Of a stretch of DNA of 64,000 bases, positions 1 to 11,391 are shown piece by piece. The stretch covers positions 5,456,001-5,520,000 of the forward strand of contig JBAIAC010000018.1 of NCBI GenBank assembly GCA_037349315.1, in the 5' to 3' direction. The stretch is from Chelydra serpentina (taxonomy: Eukaryota > Chordata > Testudines > Chelydridae). The position numbers were made by a program, and so were the translations under genes. The notes beneath the pieces were generated by a model. It did no database searches, had not been told where the DNA came from, and was given only the letters and a program-made list of their open reading frames with translations. The stretch's first letter is position 1, and every line of letters starts with the position of its first letter.

Positions 1-157
1 CATGGAGCGGGGAGGATGTGAATGAGAACTACAAGACAACTATTCTGTGGATATGCCTTCAAAGGAAAAAGGTCTATTCTGCTCTACACAGGTTCTTATA
101 CTGACCTGATCACCCTAGTATCTAAGTGTCTTATACAGTAGTGCATTAAGTGCATTA

Positions 158-415
158 AAGGAGGTTGAGGCGCAAGTGGTGTTCTCGTCCATTCTCCCTG
201 TGGCAGGAAAAGGCCGGGGTAGAGACCGTCGAATCGTGGAAGTCAACGAATGGCTACGCAGATGGTGTCGGAGAGAAGGGTTTGGATTCTTTGACCATGG
301 GATGGTGTTCCAAGAAGAAGGAGTGCTAGGCAGAGATGGGCTCCACCTGACGAAGAGAGGGAAGAGCATCTTTGGAAGCAGGCTGGCTAACCTAGTGAGG
401 AGGGCTTTAAACTAG
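158..415 (+). pseudogene. CR1 ORF1 C-terminal fragment (esterase-like domain)
   Basis: About 85 codons of the ORF1 C-terminus are open up to the TAG at 413-415. The fragment includes the segment RDGLHLT, which fits the D-x-x-H block of the SGNH-hydrolase/esterase domain known from CR1-type ORF1 proteins, followed by the family's usual basic C-terminus. The catalytic serine block would lie upstream of the 5' truncation and is absent, so no functional enzyme can be made from this copy. It lies just upstream of ORF2 in another frame, the expected CR1 order. The nearest ATG-like start is internal, so I place the fragment's left edge where homology seems to begin. Confidence 0.75.
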
Positions 416-459
416 GTTCACCAGGGGAAGGAGACCAAAGCCCCGAGGTAAGTGGGGAA

Positions 460-3309
460 GTGGGATACGGGGAGGAAGCACAAGTAGGTGAGTGCAAGAG
501 GGGAGGGCTCCTGCCCCATACTGGGACAGCAGGACAATCGGTGAGTTATCTTAAATGCCTATACACAAATGCAAGAAGCCTGGGGAACAAGCAGGGAGAA
601 CTGGAAGTCCTGGCACAGTCAAGGAATTATGATGTAATTGGAATAACAGAGACTTGGTGGGATAACTCACATGATTGGAGTACTGTCATGGATGGATATA
701 AACTGTTCAGGAAGGATAGGCAGGGCAGAAAAGGTGGGGCAGTTGCGTTGTATGTAAGTGAGCAGTATGACTGCTCAGAGCTCCAGTATGAAACTGCAGA
801 AAAACCTGAGAGTCTCTGGATTAAATTTAGAAGTGTGAGCAACAAGGGTAATGTCGTGGTGGGAGTCAGCTACAGACCACCAGACCAGGGGGATGAGGTG
901 GACGAGGCTTTCTTCCAGCAACTAACAGAAGTTACTAGATCACAGGCCCTGGTTCTCATGGGTGACTTTAATCACCCCGATATCCGCTGGGAGAGCAATA
1001 CAGCGGTCCACAGACAATCCAGGAAGTTTTTGTAAAGTGTAGGGGACAATTTCCTGGTGCAATTGCTGGAGGAACCAACTAGGGGAAAAGCTCTTCTTGA
1101 CCTGCTGCTCACAAACAGGGAAGAAATAGTAGAGGAAGCAATAGTGGATGGGAACCTGGGAGGCAGTGACCATGAGATGGTCGAGTTCAGGATCTTGACA
1201 CAAGGAAGAAAGGAGAGCAGTAGAATACAGAGCCTGGACTTCAGAAAAGCAGACTTTGACTCCCTCAGGGAACTGATGGGCAAGGTCCCCTGGGAGAATA
1301 ACATGAGGGGGAAAGGAGTCGAGGAAAGCTGACTGTATTTTAAAGAATCCTTATTGAGGTTGCAGGAACAAACCATCCCGATGTGTAGAAAGAAAAGTAA
1401 ATATGGCAGGCGACCAGCTTGGCTTAACAGTGAAATCCTTGCTCGTCTTAAACACGAAAAAGCAGCTTACAAGAAGTGGAAGATTGGACTAATGACCAGG
1501 GAGGAGTATAAAAATATTGTTCAGGCATGCAGGAGTGAAATTAGGAAGGCCAAATCACACTTGGAGTTGCAGCTAGCCGGAGATGTTAGAAGTAACAAGA
1601 ACGGTTTCTTCAGGTATGTGAGCAACAAGAAGAAAGTCAAGGAAAGTGTGGGCCCCTTGCTGAATGAGGGAGGGAACCTAGTGACAGAGGATGTGGAGAA
1701 AGCTAGTGTACCTAATGCTTTTTTTGCCTCTGTCTTCACAGACAAGGTCAGCTCCCAGGTGGCTGCACTCCACAGCACGGTATGGGGAGGAGGTGACCAG
1801 CCCTCTGTGGAGAAAGAAGTAGTTCGGGACTATTTAGAAAAGCTGGACGAACACAAGTCCATGGGGACGGATGCACTGCATCCGAGGGTGCTAAAGGAGA
1901 TGGCCGATGTGATTGCAGAGCCATTGGCCATTATCTTTGACAAATCATGGCAATCGGGGGAGGTCCCAGATGACTGGAAAAAAGCTAATGTAGTGCCCAT
2001 CTTTAAAAAAGGGAAGAAGGAAGATCCGGGGAACTACAGGCCAGTCAGTCTCACCTCAGTCCCTGGAAAAATCATGGAACAGGTCCTCAAGGAATCAATT
2101 CTGAACCACTTAAAGGAGGGGAAAATGATCAGGATCAGTCAGCATGGATTCACCAAGGGCAAGTCATGCCTGACTAACCTAATTGCCTTCTATGATGAGA
2201 TAACTGGCTCTGTGGATGAGGGGAAAGCAGTGGATGTGCTATTTCTTGACTTTAGCAAAGCTTTTGATACAGTCTCCCACAGTATTCTTGCCAGCAAGTT
2301 AAAGAAGTATGGGCTGGATGAATGGAGGGTAAGGTAGATAGAAAACTGGCTGGATGGTCGTGCTCAACGGGTAGTGATCAATGGCTCCATGTCTAGTTGG
2401 CAGCTGGTATCAAGTGGAGTGCCCCAAGGGTTGGTTCTGGGGCCGGTTTTGTTCAATATCTTCATCAACGATCTGGGGGATGGTGTGGACTGCACCCTTA
2501 GCAAGTTTGCAGATGACACTAAACTGGGAGGAGTGGTTGATACGCTGGAGGGTAGGGACAGGATACAGAGGGACCTAGACAAATTAGAGGATTGGGCCAA
2601 AAGAAATCTGATGAGGTTCAACAAGGACAAGTGCAGAGTCCTGCACTTAGGACGGAAGAATCCCATGCACTGCTACAGACTAGGGACCGAATGGCTGCGC
2701 AGCAGTTCTGCAGAAAAGGACCTAGGGGTTACAGTGGACAAAAAGCTGAATATGAATCAACAGTGTGCCCTTGTTGCCAAGAAGGCTAACGGCATTTTGG
2801 GCTGTATAAGTAGGGGCATTTCCAGCAGATCGAGGGACGTGATTATTCCCCTCTATTCGGCACTGGTGAGGCCTCATTTGGAGTACTGTGTCCAGTTTTG
2901 GGCCCCACACTACAAGAAGGATGTGGATAAATTGGAAAGAGTCCAACGGAGGGCAACAAAAATGATTAGGGGGCTGGAGCACATGACTTATGAGGAGAGG
3001 CTGAGGGAACTGGGGTTGTTTAGCCTGCAGAAGAGAAGAGTGAGGGGGGATTTGATAGCTGCTTTCAACTACCTAAAAGGGGGTTCCAAAGAGGATGGAT
3101 CTAGACTGTTCTCAGTGGTAGAAGATGACAGAACAAGGACTAATGGTCTCAAGTTGCAGAGGGGGAGGTTTAGGTTGGATATTAGGAAAAACTTTTTCAC
3201 TAGTAGGGTGGTGAAGCACTGGAATGGGTTACCTAGGGAGGTGGTGGAATCTCCTTCCTTAGAGGTTTTTAAGGTCAGGCTTGACAAAGCCCTGGCTGGG
3301 ATGATCTAG
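460..3309 (+). pseudogene. CR1 ORF2: APE endonuclease plus reverse transcriptase, three nonsense codons
   Basis: A single reading frame of 950 codons runs without a frameshift but carries three stops: TAA at 1033, TGA at 1330 and TAG at 2335. The endonuclease keeps N37, E64 (TETWWD), the GDFN block near residues 168-171 and the SDH block with H238. The reverse transcriptase keeps motif A (LDFSKAFD, first Asp near 597), motif B (SSGVPQG) and motif C (FADD, Asp 685-686). The protein would nick target DNA and prime reverse transcription of its RNA on the nick. The second copy has TGG where this one has TAG at 2335, and TGA at 1330 also sits at an expected Trp. The first codon of the listed span is GTG; the true start is not clear and may lie slightly upstream. 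The product cannot be made as one chain. Confidence 0.92.
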
Positions 3310-3405
3310 TTGGGGTTGGTCCTGCTTTGAGCAGGGGGTTGGACTAGATGACCTCCTGAGGTCCCTTCCAACCTTGAGATTCTATGATTCCATAATTCTA
3401 TAACT

Positions 3406-3953
3406 AAAATTTCTCATATGTGGTTCATTTTCTCCCAAATTGCGTATGCAGTGTTGTGTTGTGTTTTGTTTTTGTCTTTGTTTTTAATTGTACACTTTGC
3501 TGTATTTAAGATAAGAAGGCAGATCAAAGAAATGCACCTTGCACTTGAGGCAAAGGTAGTGAGGTCTGTGATGGTCCTTAGTTCCTGTGGGACTTTGTTC
3601 CACAGCCTCAGACTGATCCCCAAGAAATCTCTGTCTCCTGCACAGATGAGCTTTAAGCATATGGTAGAAAGTTCCAGTGTGCCTTGAGGAGCAGAGCTGT
3701 CGACCAGTGTTCATCCCACAGTTTTAGATACCCTGGGTCTAAGCCTAGAACTTGATTAATAACTTAAATCAACAAATTAACAAATCAAAGGGGCACAGGG
3801 GAAAAAAGGAACCCCAAATATCTTATCCAAAGCCATGAATACAGTCCTGAATGGATATGGGAAACATACAATGGACATGGCAGGAGAAACTTGGAGAATA
3901 CATTATGGAAATACTTTTGTTGGGGAGGATGCCAGAAGAGCCAATCAAAGCAA
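3406..3953. other. Unassigned flank with a weak LINE-like stretch
   Basis: No gene is visible. On the minus strand around 3414-3715 there is a 60-70 codon open stretch of the 'LWNKVPQELR' type, which resembles the tail of old LINE reverse transcriptases, but it is too short and decayed to classify. Confidence 0.3.
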
Positions 3954-3961
3954 CCTGAAAG

Positions 3962-4257
3962 CAGTAGCGTAGCCAAGGGGGGAGCAGGGGGAGCGGCCGC
4001 TCCCCCTGTGAGCAGAAGCGGCGGAAGCAGCGCCTTTTTTTAAGCAGCACTAAAAAAAGGTGCCGCTTCTTTTTAAGCGCCGCTTCTTGCACTCACCCGG
4101 CGGCGCTCCGGGTCTTCGGCGGCATTTCGGTGGCGGGTCCCACCGAAGACCCGGAGTGAGTGAGGACCCACCGCCGTAGCGCCGCCGGGTGAGTACAGGG
4201 GGAAGCGCCTTTTTATAGCGCCGCTCCCCCTGCGCTCCGGACCTGGCTGCGCTACTG
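3962..4257. mobile_element. hAT-type nonautonomous element, GC-rich, with perfect 8-bp TSD
   Basis: The ends form an imperfect inverted repeat: CAGTAGCGTAGCCAAGG on the left against CAGTAGCGCAGCCAGGT on the opposite strand at the right. The flanks carry an exact 8-bp direct repeat, CCTGAAAG, at 3954-3961 and 4258-4265. An 8-bp duplication with CAG..CTG ends is the hAT signature. The interior is GC- and CpG-rich, contains a NotI-type GCGGCCGC, and has no transposase. Confidence 0.9.
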
Positions 4258-4522
4258 CCTGAAAGGTATAACTGGGGAACTCCAGAGAGATAAAGCAGGA
4301 TGATGACACACAACATCTGATACCAGAGGGGACAGATACCTTCCTGGAGGATAAAAGCTGGGGTTTAGATATGCTGCCTACCAAATGTTTGGTGAGAAGG
4401 GAACACAATGCACTTTCAGCAAAAGTATAATTTTGCTTTTATCTGTAACTACGTGGATTGTATCAATGTAGCTGAACGTTTGCAGAGTCCAAGTCAAGTT
4501 AAGTTATGCCTACCAGTTCTTC

Positions 4523-4900
4523 GCTTTTATTAGTAGTATTATGGTAACATCTGGAGGCCCCACTCAAGGATCAGGACCCCATTGTTTTAGATAGGCTAAG
4601 TATTCTCTCTGTTTTTAATATTATTTTACTACAACCCAGGTGGCCTTGTGGTTTTTTTACTAGGAATTTCATGCAAACCATCCGGAAGAAGTGAAAATGT
4701 AGACTAGCCATTACTGGCCTCATAGAAGAAGTGTGTTTTGGGAAATGTCTTGAAGGGGGAGAGTGTAGGCAAAGCAGATCCAGGAAGGGAGGGTTTTCCA
4801 GGCCTAGGAACAGCAAGCAAGTTAGGGGTGAGAAAACAGCAGAAAGACAGTAGGGTAGAGAGGTAGGCAAGTTGTGCAGGGATCTGCAAAGAAGGACAAT
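4523..4900 (-). mobile_element. Ancient LINE-like 3' end (L2/L3-like family, copy 1)
   Basis: The left edge has the family's recognisable end (TTATTAGTAGTATTATGG, then a 'gccccactcaaggatcaggacccca' type segment), followed by decayed LINE tail. The same family recurs at 8195-9060, 12,365-12,600 and 16,312-16,920 and, in the other orientation, near 41,520-41,745. The clade assignment is a guess based on tail style. The next 8 bp are the target duplication of the hAT element that follows. Confidence 0.55.
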
Positions 4901-4908
4901 GCTATATA

Positions 4909-5063
4909 CAGGGCTGGCTCTAGGCACCAGCCTAGGAAGCACATGCTTGGGACGGCACATTGTAAGGGGCAGCATTCAGGCCAATCTTAGGGCAGCATAT
5001 TCCGCTCAGGCCTTTTTTTTTTTTTTTTTGCCTGGGGCGGCAAAAAAGCCAGAGCCGGCCCTG
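4909..5063. mobile_element. hAT MITE (CAGGGCTGGCTC family), perfect 8-bp TSD
   Basis: The terminal inverted repeats are CAGGGCTGGCTCTAG and, at the right, CCAGAGCCGGCCCTG. The flanking duplication GCTATATA is exact at 4901-4908 and 5064-5071. The interior has an 18-base T run and no ORF. The same family recurs at 37,424-37,533. Confidence 0.92.
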
Positions 5064-5071
5064 GCTATATA

Positions 5072-6264
5072 CAACTTTCCTGACTTGTGTCCTGTCCCTC
5101 TACTTATGTATCCCACTGTTCTCTCTGTTTTTTCAGCCTTGGCCTTACAACGAGGTGATAGTTTCATGATTCTGCCTAGCATTCTTGCTGTGTCCTCCTA
5201 CTCTGCTGTGTTCTGTAGAATGCACATTTAACATATTGGAATGTCTGTTACTAGGCCTTATAACCACATGACCTGACACTTGTCTAATTTAAAACTAATG
5301 AGCAATTTATCTGCTCATGCTCTTAACCTATTTATGTCTTTCTGGATTTGACACTTTACCTCGACATCATTTGTTGGCTCACTCAATTAGATAGGGTCTG
5401 TAAACTTAGATACCTTGAGCTAAATTCTGGCCCTCTGCATAAATGTCTTTATATAAGTGCACATTAAAACTGCAAAACCATTCATTCACAGTATAACCAT
5501 CTCTCCCACTGATCAGTCCACATACCGATTACCCCTGCAAAGAGCATAAATAATCTGTGTTGGGATGCTTGTGGATTTCCCATTGCCAGCCCAGGGAGTA
5601 GACACAGAAATGTAGTAGCAACCCTCCCTGGCTTTTAGCGCTGGTCTTGAATAACCCTCCAATAGTTCCCATCATGGAAGCTTTGCAGGTTGGCTTCTCC
5701 ATAAATTTTGGTGGAGCCAGAATTGGTGTAAGATTTTGGGGCTACTTCTATGCACACACAGTAGCCAGAAGTTGGTACCACATTAATGATGTCCTCCTCT
5801 AAGTCGTTTGGGTACTGAATGAAGAGTATCAGCATTGATCCCTATTGACTTCATACCTTTTCCCCTGGCAGTCCGAACCTTTTACTATTGTAATGTGAAC
5901 TCAGTCACCAAACCAGTTTTTTTTGTCTGTTAGGACAACTGCTAGGCCACACTTTATAAATAATCTTAGGCAAAATGTAGCACCATGTCACATGACTTTT
6001 GGAAATCCAAGTAGATTACATTCATCCTTATCTGCTCTCTGTATTTATCTCAACAAACTTTTATTAGTTCTTAACCAGACTTGTCAGACAAAATTTATGC
6101 TATGTGGACTTATACTGGTTCATTCTGAAGATTGTTTAAATGTCTTGTGATCCCTGTTTTTATGTCTCCCAATATCTATACCACTAATTTTATGAACCAC
6201 ATTTTCCAAGTTCTTCCCTATTCCTTTTCTAAAAGGTTAAGGAGGGATTTTGCTTCCCTCCAGA
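5072..6264. other. No feature seen
   Basis: Ordinary AT-rich noncoding sequence; the open reading frames here are short and look random. Confidence 0.6.
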
Positions 6265-6640
6265 TTCTTGGAACTAGAGCTGGTCAGCAATTGTTCGACA
6301 AGACATTTCCCGTCAAAAATTGTTAATTCATCAAAACCAGAACTGTTTGTGGGAAGGGGTCCCATTTGGACAAATTTCTTGACCCAAAAACATTTTTTAA
6401 AAAGTTTCAAGTTTACAATAAATAACTTGGTTTTCTGATTTAAAATGAGCTTTTGCTTTGAAATTTAAGCTAATTATAATAAATAAAATAGAGACATGGC
6501 TGAAATATAAACAAATCATTTTGATTGACCCAATATTTTTTTTTCAGTTTGTGGGTTCATGAATGAGATTTCAACTTCATCCTGATTCAGGATGGGACAT
6601 TTTTTCAAAATCATGACAATTGTCCTGAGCTAAGGAAATG
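6265..6640. repeat. Possible low-complexity interspersed repeat (AGAGCTGGTC type)
   Basis: The stretch starts with AGAGCTGGTCAGCAATT and is rich in runs such as CAAAA and TTTTT. Similar AT-rich text occurs at 23,500-23,830 and at the edges of 29,637-30,125. No clear termini or target duplication could be fixed. Confidence 0.35.
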
Positions 6641-8194
6641 CTTTCCTGCCCAACTGTACTTTATACTGCATCTATTTTTAAGAAACTGTTTGAACAGTCT
6701 TAGCCTAGTTTTCTTGTCACTTTGTATTCTTTCACTGAGTACAGAAAATTAATGATAAAGCCTTCTGAGAAAGCTGGCAAAAGGATGGCAGGTGAGCAGA
6801 ACTCCAGGGGGGAAATGGGGTGGAGAATCAAAAAGTTAAACAGAACAGAAGAGAAAACGGTAACACATTTAAAGAGGGATAGAAATTAAGGAGTTCCAGA
6901 TCTCCTGAAATGTTCACTTTTAGCGGTAAAGAGCGAGAAGCAAGAGCACGAAGGGATAGCTCCTGGGATAGTGGTAATGGAGCAGAGACTTTCACCTCCA
7001 GGTTGATGCTCTGAATGAAATCCAGCTAACTTGGACAGCATTGTCAGTGACAAATGTCATTGCCAGATCTATCCCTGGTTGTGACCTGCAGCAAAACTGA
7101 ACATGTAGTTTCTGGAGAACATTCCCTACAGATCAATTGGGATTTTTCATTTTTGTAAATGGGAAATGTGGCTTCTCTCTTGCTAAGGTGGATTTAAAAC
7201 AAGGTACCAACAAGTAGCCAGTCATACACAAGTCACTGATGGTCAAACATATCTCTCCCCCATCCCCTCCCTTTAGCTACAAAGAAAACTTTACAGATTG
7301 CTATTTATGTGTAGCTTTGAGATCTACTTGGTGGGGAAGTAAATTTCTGCTAAGTATTGCCTTTCTTGAAGTTACCTATCCCAAGAAATCTCTGCTGAGT
7401 TTCTGAAAGCTCTCAGCTTCTCTAACCCTAAAGCCCACAAGTCCACTTCATGCAGCTTGGCCACTTCTGAAAACACCAGATGGATGGTGCAGTGGTTGGT
7501 GCTGCACTTAGTTAGCTCTTTAAATGTTTTTCAAGTCTTCAGATATACACGGTGAGACACATGGTGCAGCATGTCTGTAATTTTTCATTGAGCTCTTTTG
7601 TCACAAATGTTTTTAGAAGTTTGAGTTAAATAGAGTTTGAAACAATGACTAAAAATCCCTTTCCCTCAATATTGCAAACATCTAAGTCTCTCATTGTGTC
7701 CTAAGGCCACTAACTCTCCATAGTCTTCAAGCAAAAACAAACCTAATAATGTTAATCAATAACATGTATAACAATATATACATTTATATAGCCTCTTTCA
7801 CCTCCCCAAAGGATCCTAAATCACTTCACGAACTACATTGGACTCACACCACTCAGGCACTGAGATGCAAGGTAGAGGGTGGCAGCCAGTCAACACAGAG
7901 GATGTGATAGCGGGAGTGGAAGTTCAGCTTTGGTGAAAGACACTGGGGCAAGTCCCCCTCACCCACAGTTACAAGAAACATCATGGAATTTTGAATAGCC
8001 ACATGGAGAACATATTCAAGGCCTCATCTAATCGACCCTCACAGTGTCACTGGCATGGCACGTAATATATTTGTGTAAGAAGGATGAAGTCTTCCCTGCT
8101 AGGTTTAGAATCTGTGGTGCTAGGAAGTGCAGGGGTATCCAAGCTGATGCTTAGCCCATTATGCCCACCCTCTGGGCTCAGATCACATATCTGG
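6641..8194. other. No feature seen
   Basis: Noncoding sequence without recognisable repeat termini or a plausible ORF. Confidence 0.55.
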
Positions 8195-9060
8195 TGAGTT
8201 TATTTATTTTATTATTATAGCAGTACCTAGAAGCTCCACTCAGGGATAAGGCTCCCACTGATTGTTTGTACAGCACCCCACCCAAAACAAATATAATCTC
8301 TGCCCCAGAAAGCTCACTATCTAGGCGTAAGACAAGATACAAAAATGAGTGAAATGCAGAGATGGAAGTGGGGGAAGAGACAAAGAATAAACTGGACACA
8401 TTTTGCATCAAGCAGATTGCCTAAGCATGGTCAGAAGATAATGCTTTGTAAGCATCATGGAAGAAGCATCTGAAAGACAGCAAGGTGGTGGCTTTATGAA
8501 TTTTGACTGGGAAATTTTTCCATATGCTGGGGTTGGCCCTGGAGAAAACAAAGTTGCATGTAGGTAGGTAGCACATAGCAACTGTGAAAAAAAACAGGAC
8601 AGAGGGTGGGGGGTAATAGGCGCCAGTATAAGAAAAAGTCCCAAAAAATGGGACTGTCCCTGTAAAAATGGGACGGATGGTCACCCTACATGTAGGAAAA
8701 GTGGACAAGCAGGCAGTTGAGGCCAGCATCATTCACAGAGGTCAATGGTGTGATAAACTAGTAGATCTGACAGGTAAGGCAGGGCTAAGTCATGAATGGC
8801 TTCAAAGATATAGGGGAGAGGTTTATGTTTGACATGGTGGAGAAAGGGGAGCCAGTGGAGGGATACAAAAAAGGGGGTGATGTGGTTAGTCTGACAAGCC
8901 AGGAAATGAGACTGGCAGCAGGTTTTGGAATAGATGGCGGGGGGTGGGAAATGGAGCAGTCAAAGATCTGTGAGGAGGAAACTACAAGCACAAGATAAAG
9001 GCCTGGACAAGACAGAAAGGACAGGACCTTTGAAATATTATATAGAAAGTAGCAGCAAAA
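8195..9060 (-). mobile_element. Ancient LINE-like 3' end (L2/L3-like family, copy 2), split by a hAT MITE
   Basis: The segment begins with the family's TTTATTTTATTATTATAG end and 'agcagtacctagaagctcc' block. It continues through a stretch that aligns by eye with 12,365-12,600 (for example GGGAAATTTTTCCATA in both). It is interrupted by the hAT MITE at 8565-8688 and resumes at 8697. Short ORFs on both strands here are remnants, not genes. Confidence 0.6.
8565..8688. mobile_element. hAT MITE (TAGGGTGACCA family), perfect 8-bp TSD
   Basis: The right end reads GGTCACCCTA and the left end is its decayed complement (TAGGTAGCACATAG). The exact duplication CATGTAGG flanks it at 8557-8564 and 8689-8696. 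The core GGTGGGGGGTAATAGGCG is shared with the copy at 43,985-44,107. Confidence 0.9.
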
Positions 9061-10360
9061 TTCAGACATGGCCTGGCCTGTGGGGCTCTAGAGAGAGGGC
9101 TGAGCTAAGAGGATGCCCAGATTTCACATCTGAATGGGAGGAAAGTGAGGTTGTGAACCAGGATAGAAGGAGGCTTTAAAGAGAAAGATTACACGTTCAG
9201 TTGAGGCCATAGTGAACTAAAGTAGAAGCCTGGACATCCATGAGGAGATGTCAGACAGAACGTCTGGCAGGCAGGTCAAACTGCAGGTTTTGGAATATTT
9301 TCACCGGCAAAGATTTGGACTATAAGGCATTTAGCAGGTGCCATATGTTCAGATGCTCCTAATTTTATTTCAAAACCAAATTTCTTGCAGCGATTTAGAT
9401 TAGCTGGATCACCTTTTGGGACTGCAAACATTGACGGTTTTGAAGTTTATATGGAAAGACAGATATAAGTAATCTAAGTGCAAAAAAAAAATCTGAAAAG
9501 TTTCACAAATCAGGTAACTCAAAAATGGCCAAATGGATTTTTATTAAGCTTTCCAAAAAAAGTTTATCCTAGGCTAAACATCAAGCACGACAAGTTTTAT
9601 CTAAAAAAGATAATCTTTTGAGACAGGTATAAGCCATTGAAAATAAGGATTTGGAATGATATTCTCATCTCAAAGCTTTGCTATATAATATTGCTATACA
9701 AAGATTCTAGATAACGTATATGTGCATACTTACAGATGCAGAAAGCTAAGGTGATAGCACAATCCATGAATGTGGAAACTAAAGCAGAGTGATGATTCAT
9801 TTGTGAATTTTTATCCCTTATTGGTAACAAAAAACATGTTCATTTTATGCCTGCATTCTATAATGGGAGGTGTTATTTCTGCTATGCTTATTGGTCTCTA
9901 GAAAACATAAAAATATTTTTAAACACATTATGTTCAGTGCTGACCATTAGTAGCTAAGCAGCTATAGCAACAGTAAGACAGCAACATGTTGGCAGGAGAG
10001 GGGACGTCAGAGGCTTAATGAGACTTCTCCCATTGCATTCGGTTTCCCTCATTTACAAGTAAGTTAAACAGAGGGTCCCACATTCTGATATAATGACAGC
10101 ATTAATTTGACGTAATTCCATGACATTCAGTGGAGTTTCTCTGCTTTACACCAGTGTAACCTTACAATAAAGTGCTGGGTCTGTGCCCCAGGTTATGCAT
10201 TTATGTTTAAATGGCACAATTAAAATTCTAAAGTACTAAACTGGCATTTTTATAGATACATTTTTAAGAGGAAATAGATTTCTTTTTGGTTTATTGATGG
10301 GGTAGTGATACCATATCGGAGTAGCGAGATACAAAGAATGTGTGCGAGCTTACCAAGATT
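9061..10360. other. No feature seen
   Basis: AT-rich noncoding sequence. A short stretch near 10,080-10,160 ('ctttacaccagtgtaac') recalls the fossil palindromes listed elsewhere, but has no partner arm. Confidence 0.5.
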
Positions 10361-10524
10361 TTCAAGTGACTCATGATTCTGGGTGCCTCAATTTTTGGAG
10401 TGCCCAACTTGACACACCTTAAAGGGGCCTGATGTTCAGAAAGTGCTGGCCACCCAAAATCAGGTCCCTTGAAAATATCTCAAGTTGGGCCCTCAACAAG
10501 GGCACCCCAAAATCACAAGACACT
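10361..10524. repeat. Fossil palindromic repeat (MITE-like)
   Basis: The two halves are imperfect reverse complements. On the left are GTGACTCATGATTCTGGGTG, GTGCCCAACTTG and GGGGCCTGATGTTCAG. On the right, complementary to these, are AAATCAGGTCCC, CAAGTTGGGC and CACCCCAAAATCAC. No target duplication is evident, so the element is old. The ORF that crosses it is an artefact of the palindrome. Confidence 0.7.
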
Positions 10525-11309
10525 CACTGGCCAAAGCGTAGTGTAAAGTTCTGCCTAAACGCTCAAACTCACATTACGTATAGTCTCCAATTAAAAAAAA
10601 GATTTTTCCATTCTATTTACTAGAGTACAGTCCAGAAAACATAAGCAAGAGCTCATCATCAGGGTTGCGTTTTTCCCTTAGCCTACCTGGCCAGTCTCTG
10701 AAACAGTGGCTAACAACATTATGAAAGTTATCTTAGCCGGAAGTACTGCCCTCAGGAATGCTGCGCTTCATGAAATGACATCATGATATCAGAAAATGCC
10801 CAAAGCTGTGATTTAACTTCTATATGTACAGCTAGCAGCATTTCTGTCAATGATACAAAAACATGACTCCACCCCACAACTGTAACATGTCAGCATGGAT
10901 GGAAAAATATGAAAGTGACCATCTTTACCATCATCGTTTTGAACTCTCTCTGGTTTTTTAGGTTCAACAAAGCGTAGCATTAACCTAAAATCATAGAAAT
11001 CTTTGATACACAAACATTAAAGAACCGAGTTAAATCCAAAGCTGAAGAATACTTAAAAGCTCTTTGGAGTATAATTTCAAAGCAGAGAACAAGAGGATTT
11101 AGTCTCACAAGTTATTCCAATTTGTCAATAGGAATCTTGCTAAATCCCCTGCATACTGCTTTGAAAACATGCCCCAAAAGGTATTACACAGCACAAGCGT
11201 GATTTAAGTATTCTTCATTTAGCATGGTAGCTACCCAGTGTAAATACTATAGTAGAGTATGTTAGGAACATGATGAGTTTCTGCAAATTAACTGGTATTT
11301 ACACAAACA
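10525..11309. other. No feature seen
   Basis: Noncoding sequence with no recognisable structure. Confidence 0.5.
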
Positions 11310-11391
11310 GGGCCAGTATCTCAGCTGGTGTTAATTGATGTAGCTCCATTGACTTTAGCTGTGCCGATTTACACCTGCTGAGTATCTGACC
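11310..11391. repeat. Fossil palindromic repeat, about 80 bp
   Basis: The left arm (GGCCAGTATCTCAGCTGGTG...) and the right arm (...TACACCTGCTGAGTATCTGACC) are imperfect reverse complements meeting at about 11,350. It has the look of a very old amniote hairpin element. Confidence 0.65.

Larger units (their letters stand above)
155..3403 (+). mobile_element. CR1 LINE, nearly full 3' part, young copy
   Basis: This is a non-LTR retrotransposon of the CR1 clade. It holds the end of ORF1 (to 415), all of ORF2 (to 3309) and a short 3' UTR that ends in the family's typical short direct repeats built on ATTCTATGAT (about 3370-3403). The element begins inside ORF1, so it is 5'-truncated as most CR1 insertions are. 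It shares very high identity with the second copy at 12,613-14,588, which implies a recently active subfamily. The first 150 bases of the window are flank in which I see nothing. Confidence 0.93.

Noticed and set aside
1033..2337. APOBEC-like editing as the cause of the CR1 stop codons
   Set aside because: Two stops at Trp codons fit G-to-A changes, but the third does not and too few sites can be compared.
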